A stretch of DNA of 64,000 nucleotides from an uncultured Rhodopila sp. (GTDB lineage: Bacteria > Pseudomonadota > Alphaproteobacteria > Acetobacterales > Acetobacteraceae), in NCBI RefSeq assembly GCF_903944925.1, contig NZ_CAJATU010000063.1:62001-126000 (forward strand). The letters run 5' to 3'. The notes beneath the pieces are model-generated. The model worked only from the letters and a program-made list of their open reading frames with translations, was not told where the DNA came from and did no database searches. The position numbers and the translations under genes were made by a program. Position 1 is the first letter of the stretch. Each line of letters begins with the position of its first letter. Below are positions 8,126 to 18,800 of the stretch, in pieces.

Positions 8126-10114
8126 CTACTCGCCTGCCGCCGGAACCGCTTGCTGTGATCGCCGGGCGGCGCGCGCGGCGACACCCACCCGCCAACGCCG
8201 ATCGCTCAGGCTGACCATGCCGCCAAAGGCCATGATGACCCCGCCGAGCCAGATCCATGGCACCAGCGGCTTCCAGTAGACCCGCACCGTCCAGTCGCCT
8301 TTCGTGTCCGCATCGCCCAGCGCCACATACAGGTCCGCCAACAGGTTGGTGCGGATCGCGGTCTCGCCCGTGGTCTGGTTCTGGAGCTGGAAGTAGCGCC
8401 GCTCCGGGTGCATCACGGTCACCAGGCTGCCGCCGCTGGTCACCCGGATCGTCGCGTCGTCGGCGACGTAGTTCGGGCCGGGCAGCCGATCGACGTGCTC
8501 AAGGGTGATTTCGTAGCCGGCGATATGGATCGAGCCGCCGGGTTTGAGGATCTCGATCGCCTCCCGGGCGAATGGCGAGGCGGCGAAACCGGCGACCGAC
8601 ACCGCCAGGCCGAGATGCGCCACCGACATGCCGTAGCTGGCGCGGGGCAGGTTGACCGCGCGCCGCCAACTATCCGCCAGCGGGATGCGGAACAGCCGCA
8701 CCCGGTCCGCCAGCTCTGTCAGCACCGCGGTGAACAGCCAGGTCGCGAGCCCAAGCCCGAGCACCGCCATGACCGGGCCACCATAGGTGAGGTAAAACGT
8801 CACCAGAAGGACCAGCGCCGTCGCGATATAGGCGACCCAAAGGCGTTGCAGCGCGCCCAGCAGGTCGCCGCGCTTCCAGGCCAGCATCGGGCCGACACCG
8901 GCGGCGACGATCATCGGCACCATCATCGGCACGAAGCTGCGGTTGAAGAACGGGAAGCCGACGGAGAGTTTTGGGCCGCCCATGGCGTCGAGGAACAGCG
9001 GATACAGCGTGCCGATGAACACAGTGGCGCAGCCGCAGGACAGCAGCAGGTTGTTGAGCACCAGCGACCCCTCGCGGGAAATCGGCGCGAACAGGCCGCC
9101 CCCCTGAAGTGACGGCGCGCGCACCGCATACAGCGTCAGCGACCCGCCGATGGCGGTGACGAGCAGCAGCAGGATGAACATGCCGCGTTCCGGATCGGTT
9201 GCGAACGCATGCACCGATGTCAGCACGCCGGAGCGGACCAGGAAGGTGCCGACAAGCGACAGGGAGAAGGTGATGATCGCCAGCAGGATGGTCCAGGATT
9301 TCAGCGTGTCGCGCTTTTCCACGACGATCGACGAGTGAATCAGCGCGGTGCCCACCAGCCACGGCATGAAGGAGGCGTTCTCGACCGGGTCCCAGAACCA
9401 CCAGCCGCCCCAGCCCAGAGTATAGTAAGCCCACCATGATCCCATGGCGATGCCGATGGTCAGCGCGCACCAGGACGCCAGGGTCCACGGCCGCACCCAG
9501 CGCGCCCAGGCGGCATCGACGCGGCCCTCGATCAGCGCGGCGACGGCGAAGGCGAAGGCGACCGAGAAGCCGACATAGCCGAGGTAGAGGAACGGCGGAT
9601 GGAAGGCCAGGCCGGGGTCCTGCAGCACCGGGTTCAGCCCCTGGCCGTTCGGGGCCGGAGGAAAGGTGCGCAGGAACGGGTTGGAGGTCAGCAGGATGAA
9701 CAGCAGGAAGCCGACGGCGATCATGCCCTGGACCGCGAGCACGCGCGCCCGCAAAGCCGGCGGGAGATTGTTGGAAAACAGCGCCACCGCGGCGGCGCAC
9801 AGCGACAGCATGAAGACCCACAGGAGCATGGATCCCTCGTGGTTCCCCCAGACTCCGGTGATCTTGTACAGCAGCGGCTTGTCGGTGTGGCTGTTCTGGA
9901 TGACGTTGACCACGGTGAAGTCGGATGTGACGTAGGCATGCATCAGCGACAGCATCGCCAATGCCGTCAGCCCGAAGCCGATCAGCGCGCAGGACCGTCC
10001 GACTGCCATCCAGCCGATGTGGCGCCGCGCGGCGCCGATAAGCGGGATGGTGGATTGGATGATCGCCACGAACAGCGCCAGGATCAGCGCGAAGTGGCCA
10101 AGTTCGGTGATCAT
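8126..10114 (-). CDS. ccmF: Cytochrome c haem lyase subunit CcmF
   Basis: A 662-residue polytopic membrane protein of the CcmF/NrfE family. Its haem-handling signature WGGWWFWDPVENASFMPWL lies near residues 233-251, with flanking conserved histidines. Many membrane helices and a large periplasmic loop near the C-terminus match the family length. CcmF takes haem from holo-CcmE and attaches it to apocytochrome c with CcmH/CcmI. It is the first gene of the local operon. ccmA-E are not in this window, so the full System I set must be split across loci. hemA lies just upstream on the same strand. Confidence 0.96.
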   Translation of the reverse strand: MITELGHFALILALFVAIIQSTIPLIGAARRHIGWMAVGRSCALIGFGLTALAMLSLMHAYVTSDFTVVNVIQNSHTDKPLLYKITGVWGNHEGSMLLWVFMLSLCAAAVALFSNNLPPALRARVLAVQGMIAVGFLLFILLTSNPFLRTFPPAPNGQGLNPVLQDPGLAFHPPFLYLGYVGFSVAFAFAVAALIEGRVDAAWARWVRPWTLASWCALTIGIAMGSWWAYYTLGWGGWWFWDPVENASFMPWLVGTALIHSSIVVEKRDTLKSWTILLAIITFSLSLVGTFLVRSGVLTSVHAFATDPERGMFILLLLVTAIGGSLTLYAVRAPSLQGGGLFAPISREGSLVLNNLLLSCGCATVFIGTLYPLFLDAMGGPKLSVGFPFFNRSFVPMMVPMIVAAGVGPMLAWKRGDLLGALQRLWVAYIATALVLLVTFYLTYGGPVMAVLGLGLATWLFTAVLTELADRVRLFRIPLADSWRRAVNLPRASYGMSVAHLGLAVSVAGFAASPFAREAIEILKPGGSIHIAGYEITLEHVDRLPGPNYVADDATIRVTSGGSLVTVMHPERRYFQLQNQTTGETAIRTNLLADLYVALGDADTKGDWTVRVYWKPLVPWIWLGGVIMAFGGMVSLSDRRWRVGVAARAARRSQQAVPAAGE

Positions 10115-10180
10115 GCGGGAGGGGCCTTTATTAGGCGGGTTGTCCAGTCAACGAGGACTTGGTGCGCCACTTCTACCCTC

Positions 10181-10262
10181 ACCGTCATGGCCGGGCGTGT
10201 CCCGGCCATCTGCGCACCGGCGGTGAAGCGCGAATGTCCGGGACACGCCCGGCCATGACGGT
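10181..10262. repeat. REP-like palindrome, perfect 25-bp arms
   Basis: Two perfectly complementary 25-base arms (10181-10205 and 10238-10262) carry the GTCATGGCCGGGCGTGTCCC core and flank a 32-base spacer. The element fills most of the gap between hemA and ccmF and could fold into a stable hairpin that dampens read-through. It shares its core with copies near 45.85 and 61.1 kb. Confidence 0.75.
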
Positions 10263-10268
10263 AGGTAG

Positions 10269-11486
10269 TCACGCTGCGCAGCGCCGTTCCTGCGGGATTA
10301 TCTTGCCCAGCGCGTCCACCAGCTCCGCCATCATCGCGTCGGTATGCAACGGTCCGGGGGTGAACCGCAGGCGTTCTTCCCCGCGCGGTACGGTCGGATA
10401 GTTTATCGGCGTCGCATACATGCCGAACTCGTTCAGCAGACGCTGGCTCACTTCCGTGCAAAGCGCGGCCTCCCCGATATGCAGCGGCACGATATGGCTG
10501 ACCGAATCGATCCGTGGCAGCCCGGCCCGGTCGAACCGTGCCTTCAATGCCGCGGCGCGCTCGAACAGCGCAGCCCTGCGGGCGTGGTCCTGCCGCACAT
10601 GCCGCACGCTGGCAAGAGCCGCCGCGGCGGTCATCGGCGGAATCGACGTGGTAAAGATAAATCCGGGCGCTGTGGAGCGAATGTAATCCACCACCTCGGC
10701 ATCGCCGGTGATATAGCCGCCATGGCAGCCATAGGCTTTGGCCAGGGTGCCCTCGATGATGCTGACGCGGTGGGCGACGCCGTCCCGCTCCGACACGCCC
10801 GCCCCGGTGGGACCATACATGCCGACGGCATGCACCTCATCCAGATACGTCAAGGTATCGTACTTATCCGCCAGATCGCAGATCGCGCCGATAGGCGCAA
10901 TGTCGGCGTCCATCGAATAGACCGATTCGAACGCGATCAGCTTGGGTGCCGCTTTCGGCGCGGCGCGCAGCAGGGCGTCCAGGTGCGCAAGGTCATTGTG
11001 GCGGAAGATGCTGACCAGTGCCCGCGTTCCTTTGATGCCGGCGATCATCGAGGCATGGTTCTTGGCGTCGGAGAAGCAGTGGAATGGCTGGTCCGGACCG
11101 TTCGGCAGACTGTTCAGGATAGTGGAGAGCGCTGCCTGGTTGGAAACGAAGCCTGAGGTGAACAGCAGTCCCGCCTGCTTGCCATGCAGCGACGCGAGTT
11201 CGGCTTCGAGGTCATCATGCACCCAGCTCGTGCCGCTGATGTTGCGCGTGCCGCCGGCCCCGGCACCCATCGCCCGGGCAGCCTCGCAGGCCGCATTCAC
11301 CACCACCGGATGGCCGCCCATCGCGATATAGTCGTTCGAAGACCAGACGAGTATACGGGACCCGTCGCGGCGCAGGTAATATGGGAAACCATCGGCCCGC
11401 TTCTGCAGCGGGGTGAAATTTCTGTAACGTCCCTGGTCGCGGATAGACTCAAGTGAGCGGCGGCAATGGTCGTTGAACCCGTTCAT
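10269..11486 (-). CDS. hemA: 5-aminolevulinate synthase (C4 pathway)
   Basis: A 405-residue PLP enzyme that condenses glycine and succinyl-CoA, the first step of tetrapyrrole synthesis in alphaproteobacteria. The N-terminal [14 protein letters not shown] block, the glycine-rich [11 protein letters not shown] substrate region, the [15 protein letters not shown] cofactor segment and the [13 protein letters not shown] lysine motif (Lys about 248) are all present. The ATG at 11486 is preferred to a TTG three bases earlier. It lies upstream of the cytochrome c maturation operon, so haem synthesis and haem use are grouped, and a FNR/FixK-like box sits about 60 bases before the start. Confidence 0.97.
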   Translation of the reverse strand: MNGFNDHCRRSLESIRDQGRYRNFTPLQKRADGFPYYLRRDGSRILVWSSNDYIAMGGHPVVVNAACEAARAMGAGAGGTRNISGTSWVHDDLEAELASLHGKQAGLLFTSGFVSNQAALSTILNSLPNGPDQPFHCFSDAKNHASMIAGIKGTRALVSIFRHNDLAHLDALLRAAPKAAPKLIAFESVYSMDADIAPIGAICDLADKYDTLTYLDEVHAVGMYGPTGAGVSERDGVAHRVSIIEGTLAKAYGCHGGYITGDAEVVDYIRSTAPGFIFTTSIPPMTAAAALASVRHVRQDHARRAALFERAAALKARFDRAGLPRIDSVSHIVPLHIGEAALCTEVSQRLLNEFGMYATPINYPTVPRGEERLRFTPGPLHTDAMMAELVDALGKIIPQERRCAA

Positions 11487-11543
11487 CAATAAATGATCCC
11501 CGTCTTAATGCCCCTTCTTCCCCCCATAGCCGATCGGCGACCC

Positions 11544-11557
11544 ATGATCTGGATCAA
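11544..11557 (-). promoter_or_regulatory. FNR/FixK-type operator upstream of hemA
   Basis: Read on the minus strand the site is TTGAT-CCAG-ATCAT, one base off the FNR/FixK consensus TTGAT-N4-ATCAA. It lies 58-71 bases before the hemA start codon, a distance compatible with class II activation. FnrL and FixK are known regulators of hemA in other alphaproteobacteria; regulation here is inferred from the site alone. Confidence 0.5.
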
Positions 11558-11702
11558 CCGGGGTGCCGCACTGCGTGTGAAAATGCGCTCGTGATACTAA
11601 TCGTCAACCGCGGATTTGCGGGGGCCGCAGCAGCGCTTGGCAAGCGTCGCGCCGTCTGTCATAGGAGAATGTTGCATCGCACCATGCCATTAAGGAAGCC
11701 CC

Positions 11703-12335
11703 ATGCCATTGAGCCAGCCCGCCGCGCGCGAGCGCCTGCACACGCGGTCGATCGAAATCAACGGATATCGCCGGGCCGACGGCTTGTATGACATCGAGGC
11801 GCATCTGACCGACTGTAAAACCTACGGCATGGCCAATGTCGATCGCGGCTATATCGAAGCCGGAGAGCCGCTGCACGATCTTTGGATGCGGCTGACGGTG
11901 GACGAGAACATGCTGATCACCGCGGTAGAGGCCGCGAGCGACCAGACCCCCTATAATGTGTGCCCCAACGCGGCGCCGAATTTTGCACGGCTGGCCGGAT
12001 TGGAGATCAAGGGCGGGTTCCTGCGGGAGGCAACCCGTCTTGTTGGCGGAACAATCGGTTGCACCCACCTGCGTGAGCTTTTGCAGCAGATGGCGACGAC
12101 GGCATACCAGACCATCAATCCGTCCAGGGCGCGCCGCGAATTGGCGGCCGAGGGCAAGCCGGCCGAAAAGCACGGCAGCGACGCGCTCGACAAGCGCATT
12201 ACCGAGAAATGGGGCGGCGTCTCCAAGATTCTGAACACCTGCCTGGCCTATGACGAGAAAGGTCCGCTAGTGCAACGGCGCTGGCCGAACCTGTATATCG
12301 GGCCGGACCGGATGCCCGGGACGGCGGCGGAATAG
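11703..12335 (+). CDS. DUF2889 protein
   Basis: A 210-residue soluble protein of the DUF2889 family. It opens with RERLHTRSIEINGYRRADGLYDIEAHLTD, has a central LWMRLTVDENMLITAVEA block, and then the cysteine/histidine-bearing segment LVGGTIGCTHLRELLQQM near residues 118-135. The function of the family is unknown. The ATG at 11703 has an AGGAAG ribosome-binding site a few bases upstream. It is transcribed alone, away from hemA and towards a sensor-kinase pair on the other strand. Confidence 0.85.
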   Translation: MPLSQPAARERLHTRSIEINGYRRADGLYDIEAHLTDCKTYGMANVDRGYIEAGEPLHDLWMRLTVDENMLITAVEAASDQTPYNVCPNAAPNFARLAGLEIKGGFLREATRLVGGTIGCTHLRELLQQMATTAYQTINPSRARRELAAEGKPAEKHGSDALDKRITEKWGGVSKILNTCLAYDEKGPLVQRRWPNLYIGPDRMPGTAAE

Positions 12336-12350
12336 AGCCGGCGCCGGGCG

Positions 12351-13571
12351 CTAGCAAGCCATCCGATTCAGGTTGTTCGCTTCGATGCTCGCAGCGGCAA
12401 GCGGCAGAAACAGGGTGACGCTGGTTCCCTGGCCGGGGGCGCTCTCGATCGTTGCATGGCCGCCAGCCTGCCGGGCGAAGCCGTAAGTCTGGCTGAGGCC
12501 GAGGCCGCCGCCTTCGCCCAGCCCCTTGGTGGTAAAAAACGGCTCGAACGCGCGGGCCAGCACGTCTTCCGTCATGCCGCATCCGGTGTCGCGCACCGTG
12601 ATCCGGACGTAGTCTCCGGCGTTAAGGTTTGCGTCGGTTTCGAGCCGGACCGTGTCGGTTTCAACGGAAAGCGTTCCGCCGCCGGACATGGCTTTGCGCG
12701 CGTTGAGAGCAAGATTGAGAATAACGCGCAGAATCTCCTCGCGGTCGAGGAAGCAGACAGCGCGCTCCGCCCGAAGCCGGAAATCCACGCCGATCATTGG
12801 ACCGGCAGCCGTTCGGACGATCTGGCCGCACTCCAGCAGCACGTCGTTCACATTGAGATGTTCCGGCCGCACCATTTGCCGCCCGCCGAACGTCAGCAGT
12901 TGCCGTGTCAGTTCGGCGCCGCGAGCGGCTGCCGCCAGGGCCGCGGTTATCAGCCGGGCATGGCCGTCGTCATTGATGCGCGCCTCCAGCAACGACAGGC
13001 TGCCGACGATCACTGTCAGGAGGTTGTTGAAATCATGCGCGATCCCGCCGGTCAGTTGGCCGATGGCCTTTAGCCGTTGCGCCCGCTCCAGCGTTTCCTC
13101 GGTCTTCTGGCGCCGCTCGATCTGAACCTGCAGCTCCGCGGTGCGTGCTACGACGAGTTGGTCCAGCCGCTGCTCGTTTTCGCGTGCCACGATATCTACG
13201 GCGCGGCGAGCGAGCGCCATCTGGATGGTGGCGTGCAATTCGCGCTCGGAAAACGGCTTCACCAGATACCCGGATGGTTTCGTTGCGCGGGCGCGCTCCA
13301 GCGTGACATCTTCGGCGTGCGCGGTCAGATAGATCACCGGCACCATGAGCTCCGGCGCAATCCGCGCTGTCGTTTCAATGCCGTCGAGGGGGCCTTCGAG
13401 ACGGATGTCCATCAGGACCACGTCCGGCCGGTGCGCATCGATCTGGCGCAAGGCGTCTTCCCCGGAAGCCGCGACCGCCGCTACGGTGTAGCCGAGTTTT
13501 GCCAGTTGCCGCCGGAGATTGAGTGCGACGATGCGCTCGTCTTCGACCAACACCACGCGCGAAGCGTCCAT
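12351..13571 (-). CDS. Receiver-first hybrid histidine kinase
   Basis: A 406-residue protein with a response-regulator receiver at the N-terminus (about 4-122; acceptor Asp55 in VVLMDIRLEG, Thr83, Lys105) followed by a coiled coil (about 128-165), a HisKA dimerisation helix with GGIAHDFNN (His179) and a HATPase domain (NLALNARKAM; the GLGLS box is present near the C-terminus). There is no membrane segment. Input probably comes by phosphorylation of the receiver by the kinase encoded six bases upstream. No output regulator is adjacent. Confidence 0.92.
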   Translation of the reverse strand: MDASRVVLVEDERIVALNLRRQLAKLGYTVAAVAASGEDALRQIDAHRPDVVLMDIRLEGPLDGIETTARIAPELMVPVIYLTAHAEDVTLERARATKPSGYLVKPFSERELHATIQMALARRAVDIVARENEQRLDQLVVARTAELQVQIERRQKTEETLERAQRLKAIGQLTGGIAHDFNNLLTVIVGSLSLLEARINDDGHARLITAALAAAARGAELTRQLLTFGGRQMVRPEHLNVNDVLLECGQIVRTAAGPMIGVDFRLRAERAVCFLDREEILRVILNLALNARKAMSGGGTLSVETDTVRLETDANLNAGDYVRITVRDTGCGMTEDVLARAFEPFFTTKGLGEGGGLGLSQTYGFARQAGGHATIESAPGQGTSVTLFLPLAAASIEANNLNRMAC

Positions 13572-13577
13572 GATGCG

Positions 13578-14978
13578 CTACTCCACGTCCGAAACGCGAA
13601 ACCGTAGCTCAATCCGGGTCGGGTTGGCGCGGTTGATCGTCAGGTCTGCCTTGAGTTGTTCCGCCAGCAGCGTCACCAACTGCAGGCCCAAGGTCGAGCT
13701 TTCGGCAATATCGAGCCCGTCCGGCATGCCGGCGCCATCGTCGCTGACGGAAAGGACGACCCTGTCGTCTGGCTCGCTGAAGATATCAACCCGGATGGCG
13801 CCGGGCCTGTTTCCGGGAAAGGCATGCTTGAGAGCATTGGCGATCAGTTCGTTGACCACCAGCCCGCACGGAACCGCGGCATTGATCGGCAGGCGCACAT
13901 GGGCGGCGTTGATGAACAGCGTGATCCGCCCGGGATCGATGCCATAGGCGGATATCAGGGTCGGAACCAGGTTGTCGAGGAAGCCGGCGAAATCCACCTG
14001 CACGAAATCGTTGGCTTCGTAGAGCATCTGGTGAATCAGGGCCATGGATTTGACCCGGTTCTGGCTTTCTCGCAGCAAACCGAGTGCGACCGCATCCTCG
14101 ATGCCGGAGGATTGCAAATCCAGCAGGCTGTAGACGATTTGCAGGTTGTTCTTGACCCGGTGATGAATCTCACCCAACATGATTTCTTTTTCTTTTAGCG
14201 CGGCCTTGATGCGCTCTTCTTTCTGTTTCCGGTCCGAGATATCGGCGATCGCCGCCAGCACCATGGTGCCGTCCTCGGTGTCGATCGGGTTCAAAGCGAC
14301 CTCGACGGGAAATTCGCTGCCGTCGCGCCTGACCGCATGCAGATCGCGCCCCGCGCCCATCGGCCGGGACTGCGGCGAGGCGAGAAACGCCGTCCGCATC
14401 CCCGGATGCCGGTCGTGATACCGCTCCGGCAAAAGCGTTTCCATCGGCCGGCCGATGAGCGTTTCGCGGGGATAGCCGAAGACCTGTTCCGCCTGGATGT
14501 TGACCATTTCGATGGTGCCCGAAGCATTGACCATCAGCATGGCGTACGGCGAGAACTCGATTATCCGTCTTGCCCGCTCCTCCAGACGTCTCTGCGCCGA
14601 AATATCACGGGTGACCTTGGCAAAGCCGACGACGCTGCCGCTTTGGTCCCGGATCGAATCCATAACAACTTGTGCGAAAAAGCGGCTACGATCTTTCCGG
14701 ACTCGCCAGCCGTGCCATTCGGCACGGCCATTTGCTCGCGCGCTGACCAGTGCCTCCGCCGGTTTTCCGGTGCGACGGTCTTCTTCGGTAAAAAACAATG
14801 AGAAGTGGCGTCCGATGACTTCGTCGGCGGCGTAGCCCTTGATCGTCTGGGCGCCCGAGGTCCAGCTTGCGACGTTGCCATCCACGTCCAGCATGAAGAC
14901 CGCCAGACCGGTGACGGCTTCGACGAGGCGTTGAACACTTAAATCTCTGGTCTGCGTCTGCGTCGGTTCAATGTTCAT
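13578..14978 (-). CDS. PAS-PAS HisKA_2 sensor histidine kinase
   Basis: A 466-residue soluble kinase with two PAS domains (about 18-128 and 135-250), each ending in a PAC-like segment, and a HisKA_2/HWE-type core with GEIHHRVKNNLQIVYSLL (phospho-histidine at about 272). The ATPase domain has NELIANALKHAFP and DDGAGMPDG boxes. Nothing identifies a bound cofactor; the cysteine expected for a LOV flavin adduct is not in the usual context. It forms an operon with the receiver-first kinase downstream, six bases away, suggesting phosphorelay within the pair. Confidence 0.92.
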   Translation of the reverse strand: MNIEPTQTQTRDLSVQRLVEAVTGLAVFMLDVDGNVASWTSGAQTIKGYAADEVIGRHFSLFFTEEDRRTGKPAEALVSARANGRAEWHGWRVRKDRSRFFAQVVMDSIRDQSGSVVGFAKVTRDISAQRRLEERARRIIEFSPYAMLMVNASGTIEMVNIQAEQVFGYPRETLIGRPMETLLPERYHDRHPGMRTAFLASPQSRPMGAGRDLHAVRRDGSEFPVEVALNPIDTEDGTMVLAAIADISDRKQKEERIKAALKEKEIMLGEIHHRVKNNLQIVYSLLDLQSSGIEDAVALGLLRESQNRVKSMALIHQMLYEANDFVQVDFAGFLDNLVPTLISAYGIDPGRITLFINAAHVRLPINAAVPCGLVVNELIANALKHAFPGNRPGAIRVDIFSEPDDRVVLSVSDDGAGMPDGLDIAESSTLGLQLVTLLAEQLKADLTINRANPTRIELRFRVSDVE

Positions 14979-15110
14979 GGGTGGCCAATCCCTGTCCGCG
15001 GGGGCAACGTTCCCGCATTTTTCAGTGTGGCCGCAGGTTATGAATTGCGCAACGGTTATGTTTTAAATCATAAGAGAGGATCTGTAACTTTCGAATTCCG
15101 AAAAGAACCT

Positions 15111-15866
15111 TCACCCGGTGCGACCGCCCTGCGCCTTCCGCACGGCAGCGATATAGTCAGTCAGCGCCTCGTCCAGCCGATGGTGCATGAACGCCTGGAA
15201 CGGCGCGACATCGCCGGCCAGGGAGCCCTGTTCGAGTGCGTCCAGATAGGTGTTGCGGTCCGCCGGCCGGACTGAAATCGGAACGTATCCCCAGCGGATC
15301 AGCAACAGGTTCATCAGCAGCCGCGCGGTCCGGCCATTGCCGTCGGCGAACGGGTGAATCGCCGCAAGCCGGAAATGCGCGTCGAACGCCGCTGCCGGTG
15401 CAGGTCCGGCGTGCTCGATCCGCCGACCAAGCTCCTGCATCAGGTCAGGGACCTGCTGCGGGTTCGGGAATACCACCGGCGATCCGGCAATTCGCCGCCG
15501 GTGGGCGCTGTAAACCCCCGCGATGTGAGGTTCGCTGCGCGCCACGATCCTCCGGTGCAGCTCCCGCACCACCGCCTCATTGATGGGTGTCGTCTGCGCA
15601 GCGAGTTCCCGCACCCAAAGCACGGCATCATAATGGTCGACGGCCTCAAGGTGGTCCTTCGGCTGCCCGTCGCCCGCGGGAACCCCGTGCTCGATGACCT
15701 CGGCAGTCTCCCGCAAGGTAAGCGAGTTGCCCTCGATTGCATTCGAGTTGTAGGTCAGTTCGATGTCGTAGTGCTTTTGCAGGTGCTGAAGGGCGCCGGG
15801 GGACAGCGGCCGCAGCTCCAGGAGCTGCTGCTTTTTCCGTGCGATCGGGGCCAATAGTGCGTCCAT
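15111..15866 (-). CDS. Fic family protein, class II (N-terminal inhibitory helix)
   Basis: A 251-residue Fic protein with the intact catalytic loop HPFADGNGRTAR at residues 171-182, so it should be able to transfer AMP or a similar group. The inhibitory motif SNAIEGN (41-47, Glu45) places it in class II, where the alpha-inh helix sits N-terminal in the same chain. No toxin-antitoxin partner is needed for this class. It begins five bases after the dnaE stop codon on the same strand, so the two are almost certainly co-transcribed. Targets are unknown. Confidence 0.92.
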   Translation of the reverse strand: MDALLAPIARKKQQLLELRPLSPGALQHLQKHYDIELTYNSNAIEGNSLTLRETAEVIEHGVPAGDGQPKDHLEAVDHYDAVLWVRELAAQTTPINEAVVRELHRRIVARSEPHIAGVYSAHRRRIAGSPVVFPNPQQVPDLMQELGRRIEHAGPAPAAAFDAHFRLAAIHPFADGNGRTARLLMNLLLIRWGYVPISVRPADRNTYLDALEQGSLAGDVAPFQAFMHHRLDEALTDYIAAVRKAQGGRTG

Positions 15867-15871
15867 CTGTC

Positions 15872-18800
15872 CTACACTTCCTCTACCTGATCCACGCCCG
15901 GTAGCGATTTCAGCGCCTGCGCCAACCGGGGAGTCACGTTATACCCCCCCGGCAGCGCAATCTCCACGTCCTGTTCCGCGCCGATGCGTGGAACCAGTGT
16001 GACGCGGCCGCGGCCGCCGCTTTCGCGCGCCAGCACGTCGCGGATATGCGGCACCCCCGCACTTTCGTGTAGCCACACCCGTATCGACGCGCCGGCCGAG
16101 GCGGCGGCCTGGTCCAGCGGCACGACGTCCATAGCCGTGATCCGCACCGCCTCACCTTCGGTTTTCAATTCCGCCGTCACCAGCACGTTCGATCCCGATG
16201 CCAGCACCTCGCGGGAGCGGGCCAGGACCTCGCTGAAGCAGGTGACCTCAACCGATCCCGCGGCGTCGGAGATACGCACCCAGGCCATACGGCTGCCGGT
16301 GCGGGTGATCCGTTCCTTGGTCGCTACAACCGTGCCGGCCAGCTTCACCCGGCTGACGCCCGCGGCGGCGCGCGCCTCCACCTGCACCGACGACGTTACG
16401 CCGATGCGCCGCAGCGCCTGCGCGTATGCGTCCAGCGGATGCGCGGTGAGGTGGAAGCCGACGGCCTCGGCCTCGAACGCCAGCCGTTCCAGCGGCGGCC
16501 AGTCGGGAACGTCCGGCAGGCGCAACGGCTCCGGCTTGCTTGTTGCGCCACCGAACAAGCCGATCTGCCCGCTTTCTTTCTCCTGTTGATCTGCCTGGGA
16601 TCTGCGAAGAATCGTTTCTGCACCGGCAAAGACACGGGCGCGGTTGGCATCCAGACGGTCGAAGGCGCCCGAGCGGGCAAGATTCTCGATCTGCATGCGG
16701 TTCAACTGCCGCGGATCCACCCGCGTTGCAAAATCCGCGAGATCGGCGAACGGCGTATCCCCGCGCGCAACGGCGACGGATTCCATCGCCGAGAAGCCGA
16801 CTTTCTTCACCGCCGCCAGCGGATAACGAATTGCCAGCCGCCCGTCCTCCAGGCGCTCGACCGAGAAATCGGCCCCCGACCGGTTGATGTCGGGAGGCAG
16901 GATCTTGATCGATCCACGCTCGGCGTCCTGCTTCAATGCCGCCAACCGGTCGGTGTTGTTGATCGCAAGGCTCATGCAGGAGGCGAGGAACACCTCCGGG
17001 TGGTTCGCCTTCAGCCAGGCGGTTTGATACGCGATCAGCGCGTAGGCGGCGGCGTGCGATTTGTTGAAGCCGTAATCGGCAAACTTCGCCATCAGGTCGA
17101 AAACTTCAGTCGCTTTCGCCGGATCGATACCGCGTTTGATCGCGCCGTCCGTGAAGATCGCCCGTTGCGCTTCCATTTCCGCCGCGATCTTCTTGCCCAT
17201 CGCGCGGCGCAGCAAATCGGCACCGCCGAGGCTGTAACCCGCCATCTTCTGGGCGATCTGCATCACCTGTTCCTGGTAGACCATGATGCCGTAGGTCTCG
17301 CCCAGGATTTCCGCCAGTTCGGGATGCGGCGGCTCCCACTTCTCGCCGTGCTTGCGCCGGCAGTAATCCGGGATGTTGGCCATCGGTCCGGGGCGATACA
17401 GCGCCACCGCGGCGATCAGGTCCTCGAAACGATCGGGCTTCATCTGCCGCAGGCAATCGCGCATGCCCTGGCCTTCCAACTGGAACACCCCGCCGGCATC
17501 GCCTTTTTGCAGCATCTCGTAGGTGCGCACATCGTCTAAAGGCAGCCGTTCCAGGTCGAACGGTATTTGCAGACCCTTCAGGAAATTCTCCGCGCGCCGC
17601 AGGATGGTCAGCGTGGTCAGGCCGAGGAAGTCGAATTTTACCAACCCCGCCTGTTCGACATATTTCATCGAATATTGCGTGACCAGGAAATCGGATTTCG
17701 GATCGCGATACAGCGGCACCAGTTCGACCAGGGGGCGGTCGCCGATGACGACACCGGCGGCATGGGTGGAGGCGTGGCGATACAGCCCCTCCACCCGCAG
17801 CGCGATTTCCATCAGGCGGCCGATGGCTTCGTCCTCGGTGCGCATGGCCTGCAGCTTCGGTTCGCCATCGACCGCCTGCTGCAAGGTTACCGGCTTGGCG
17901 GGATTGTTGGGGATCAGTTCCGCGACGCGATTGACGTGGCCGAACGACATGCCCAGCACCCGGCCGACATCGCGCACCGCTGCACGCGCCTGAAGCTTTC
18001 CAAATGTAATGATCTGCGCCACCCGGTCGCCGCCGTACTCGTTGCGCACATAGTCGATGACTCGGTCGCGGCCTTCCTGGCAGAAGTCGATATCGAAGTC
18101 GGGCATCGACACGCGTTCCGGGTTCAGGAACCGCTCGAACAGCAGGTTGAAGCGCAATGGATCGAGGTCGGTGATGGTCAGCGCCCAGGCGGCCACCGAT
18201 CCGGCACCCGATCCGCGGCCGGGACCGACGGGAATGCCCTGGCCCTTGGACCATTGGATAAAGTCGGCGACGATCAGGAAGTAGCCGGAAAATCCCATCG
18301 AGGCGATGACCGACAACTCGTATTCCAACCGCTGAGCATACACCGCGCGCATCGCAGCGTCAGCGCCCACGGCGTCCATCCGGCGTTCCAGGCCCTCGAC
18401 CGCCATGGCGCGGACGGTCTCCTCTTCGGAAGCGCCAGGGCGGACCTTCGGGCAGACCGGCAACAGCGGCTTTCGGGTTTCCGCCATGGCGGCGCAGCGG
18501 CGGGCGATAGCCAGGGTGTTGTCGCAGGCTTCCGGCAAGTCGGCGAACAGGGTCCGCATCATCGCCGCGGGCTTGAACCAGTGCTCCGGCGTGACGCGGC
18601 GGCGGTCCTGTTCGGACAGGGTGCGGCCCTCGGCGATGCACAGCAGGGCGTCGTGCGCCTCGTGCATGTCGGGTGTCGCGAAGTAGCAGTCGTTGGTGGC
18701 GGCCAGAGGAATGCCGCGCGCGTCGGCCAGGCCGATCAGGCCCGGCTCGATGGCGGCCTCGACCGGCAGGCCGTGGCGGTGCAGCTCTTGCACCACGCGA

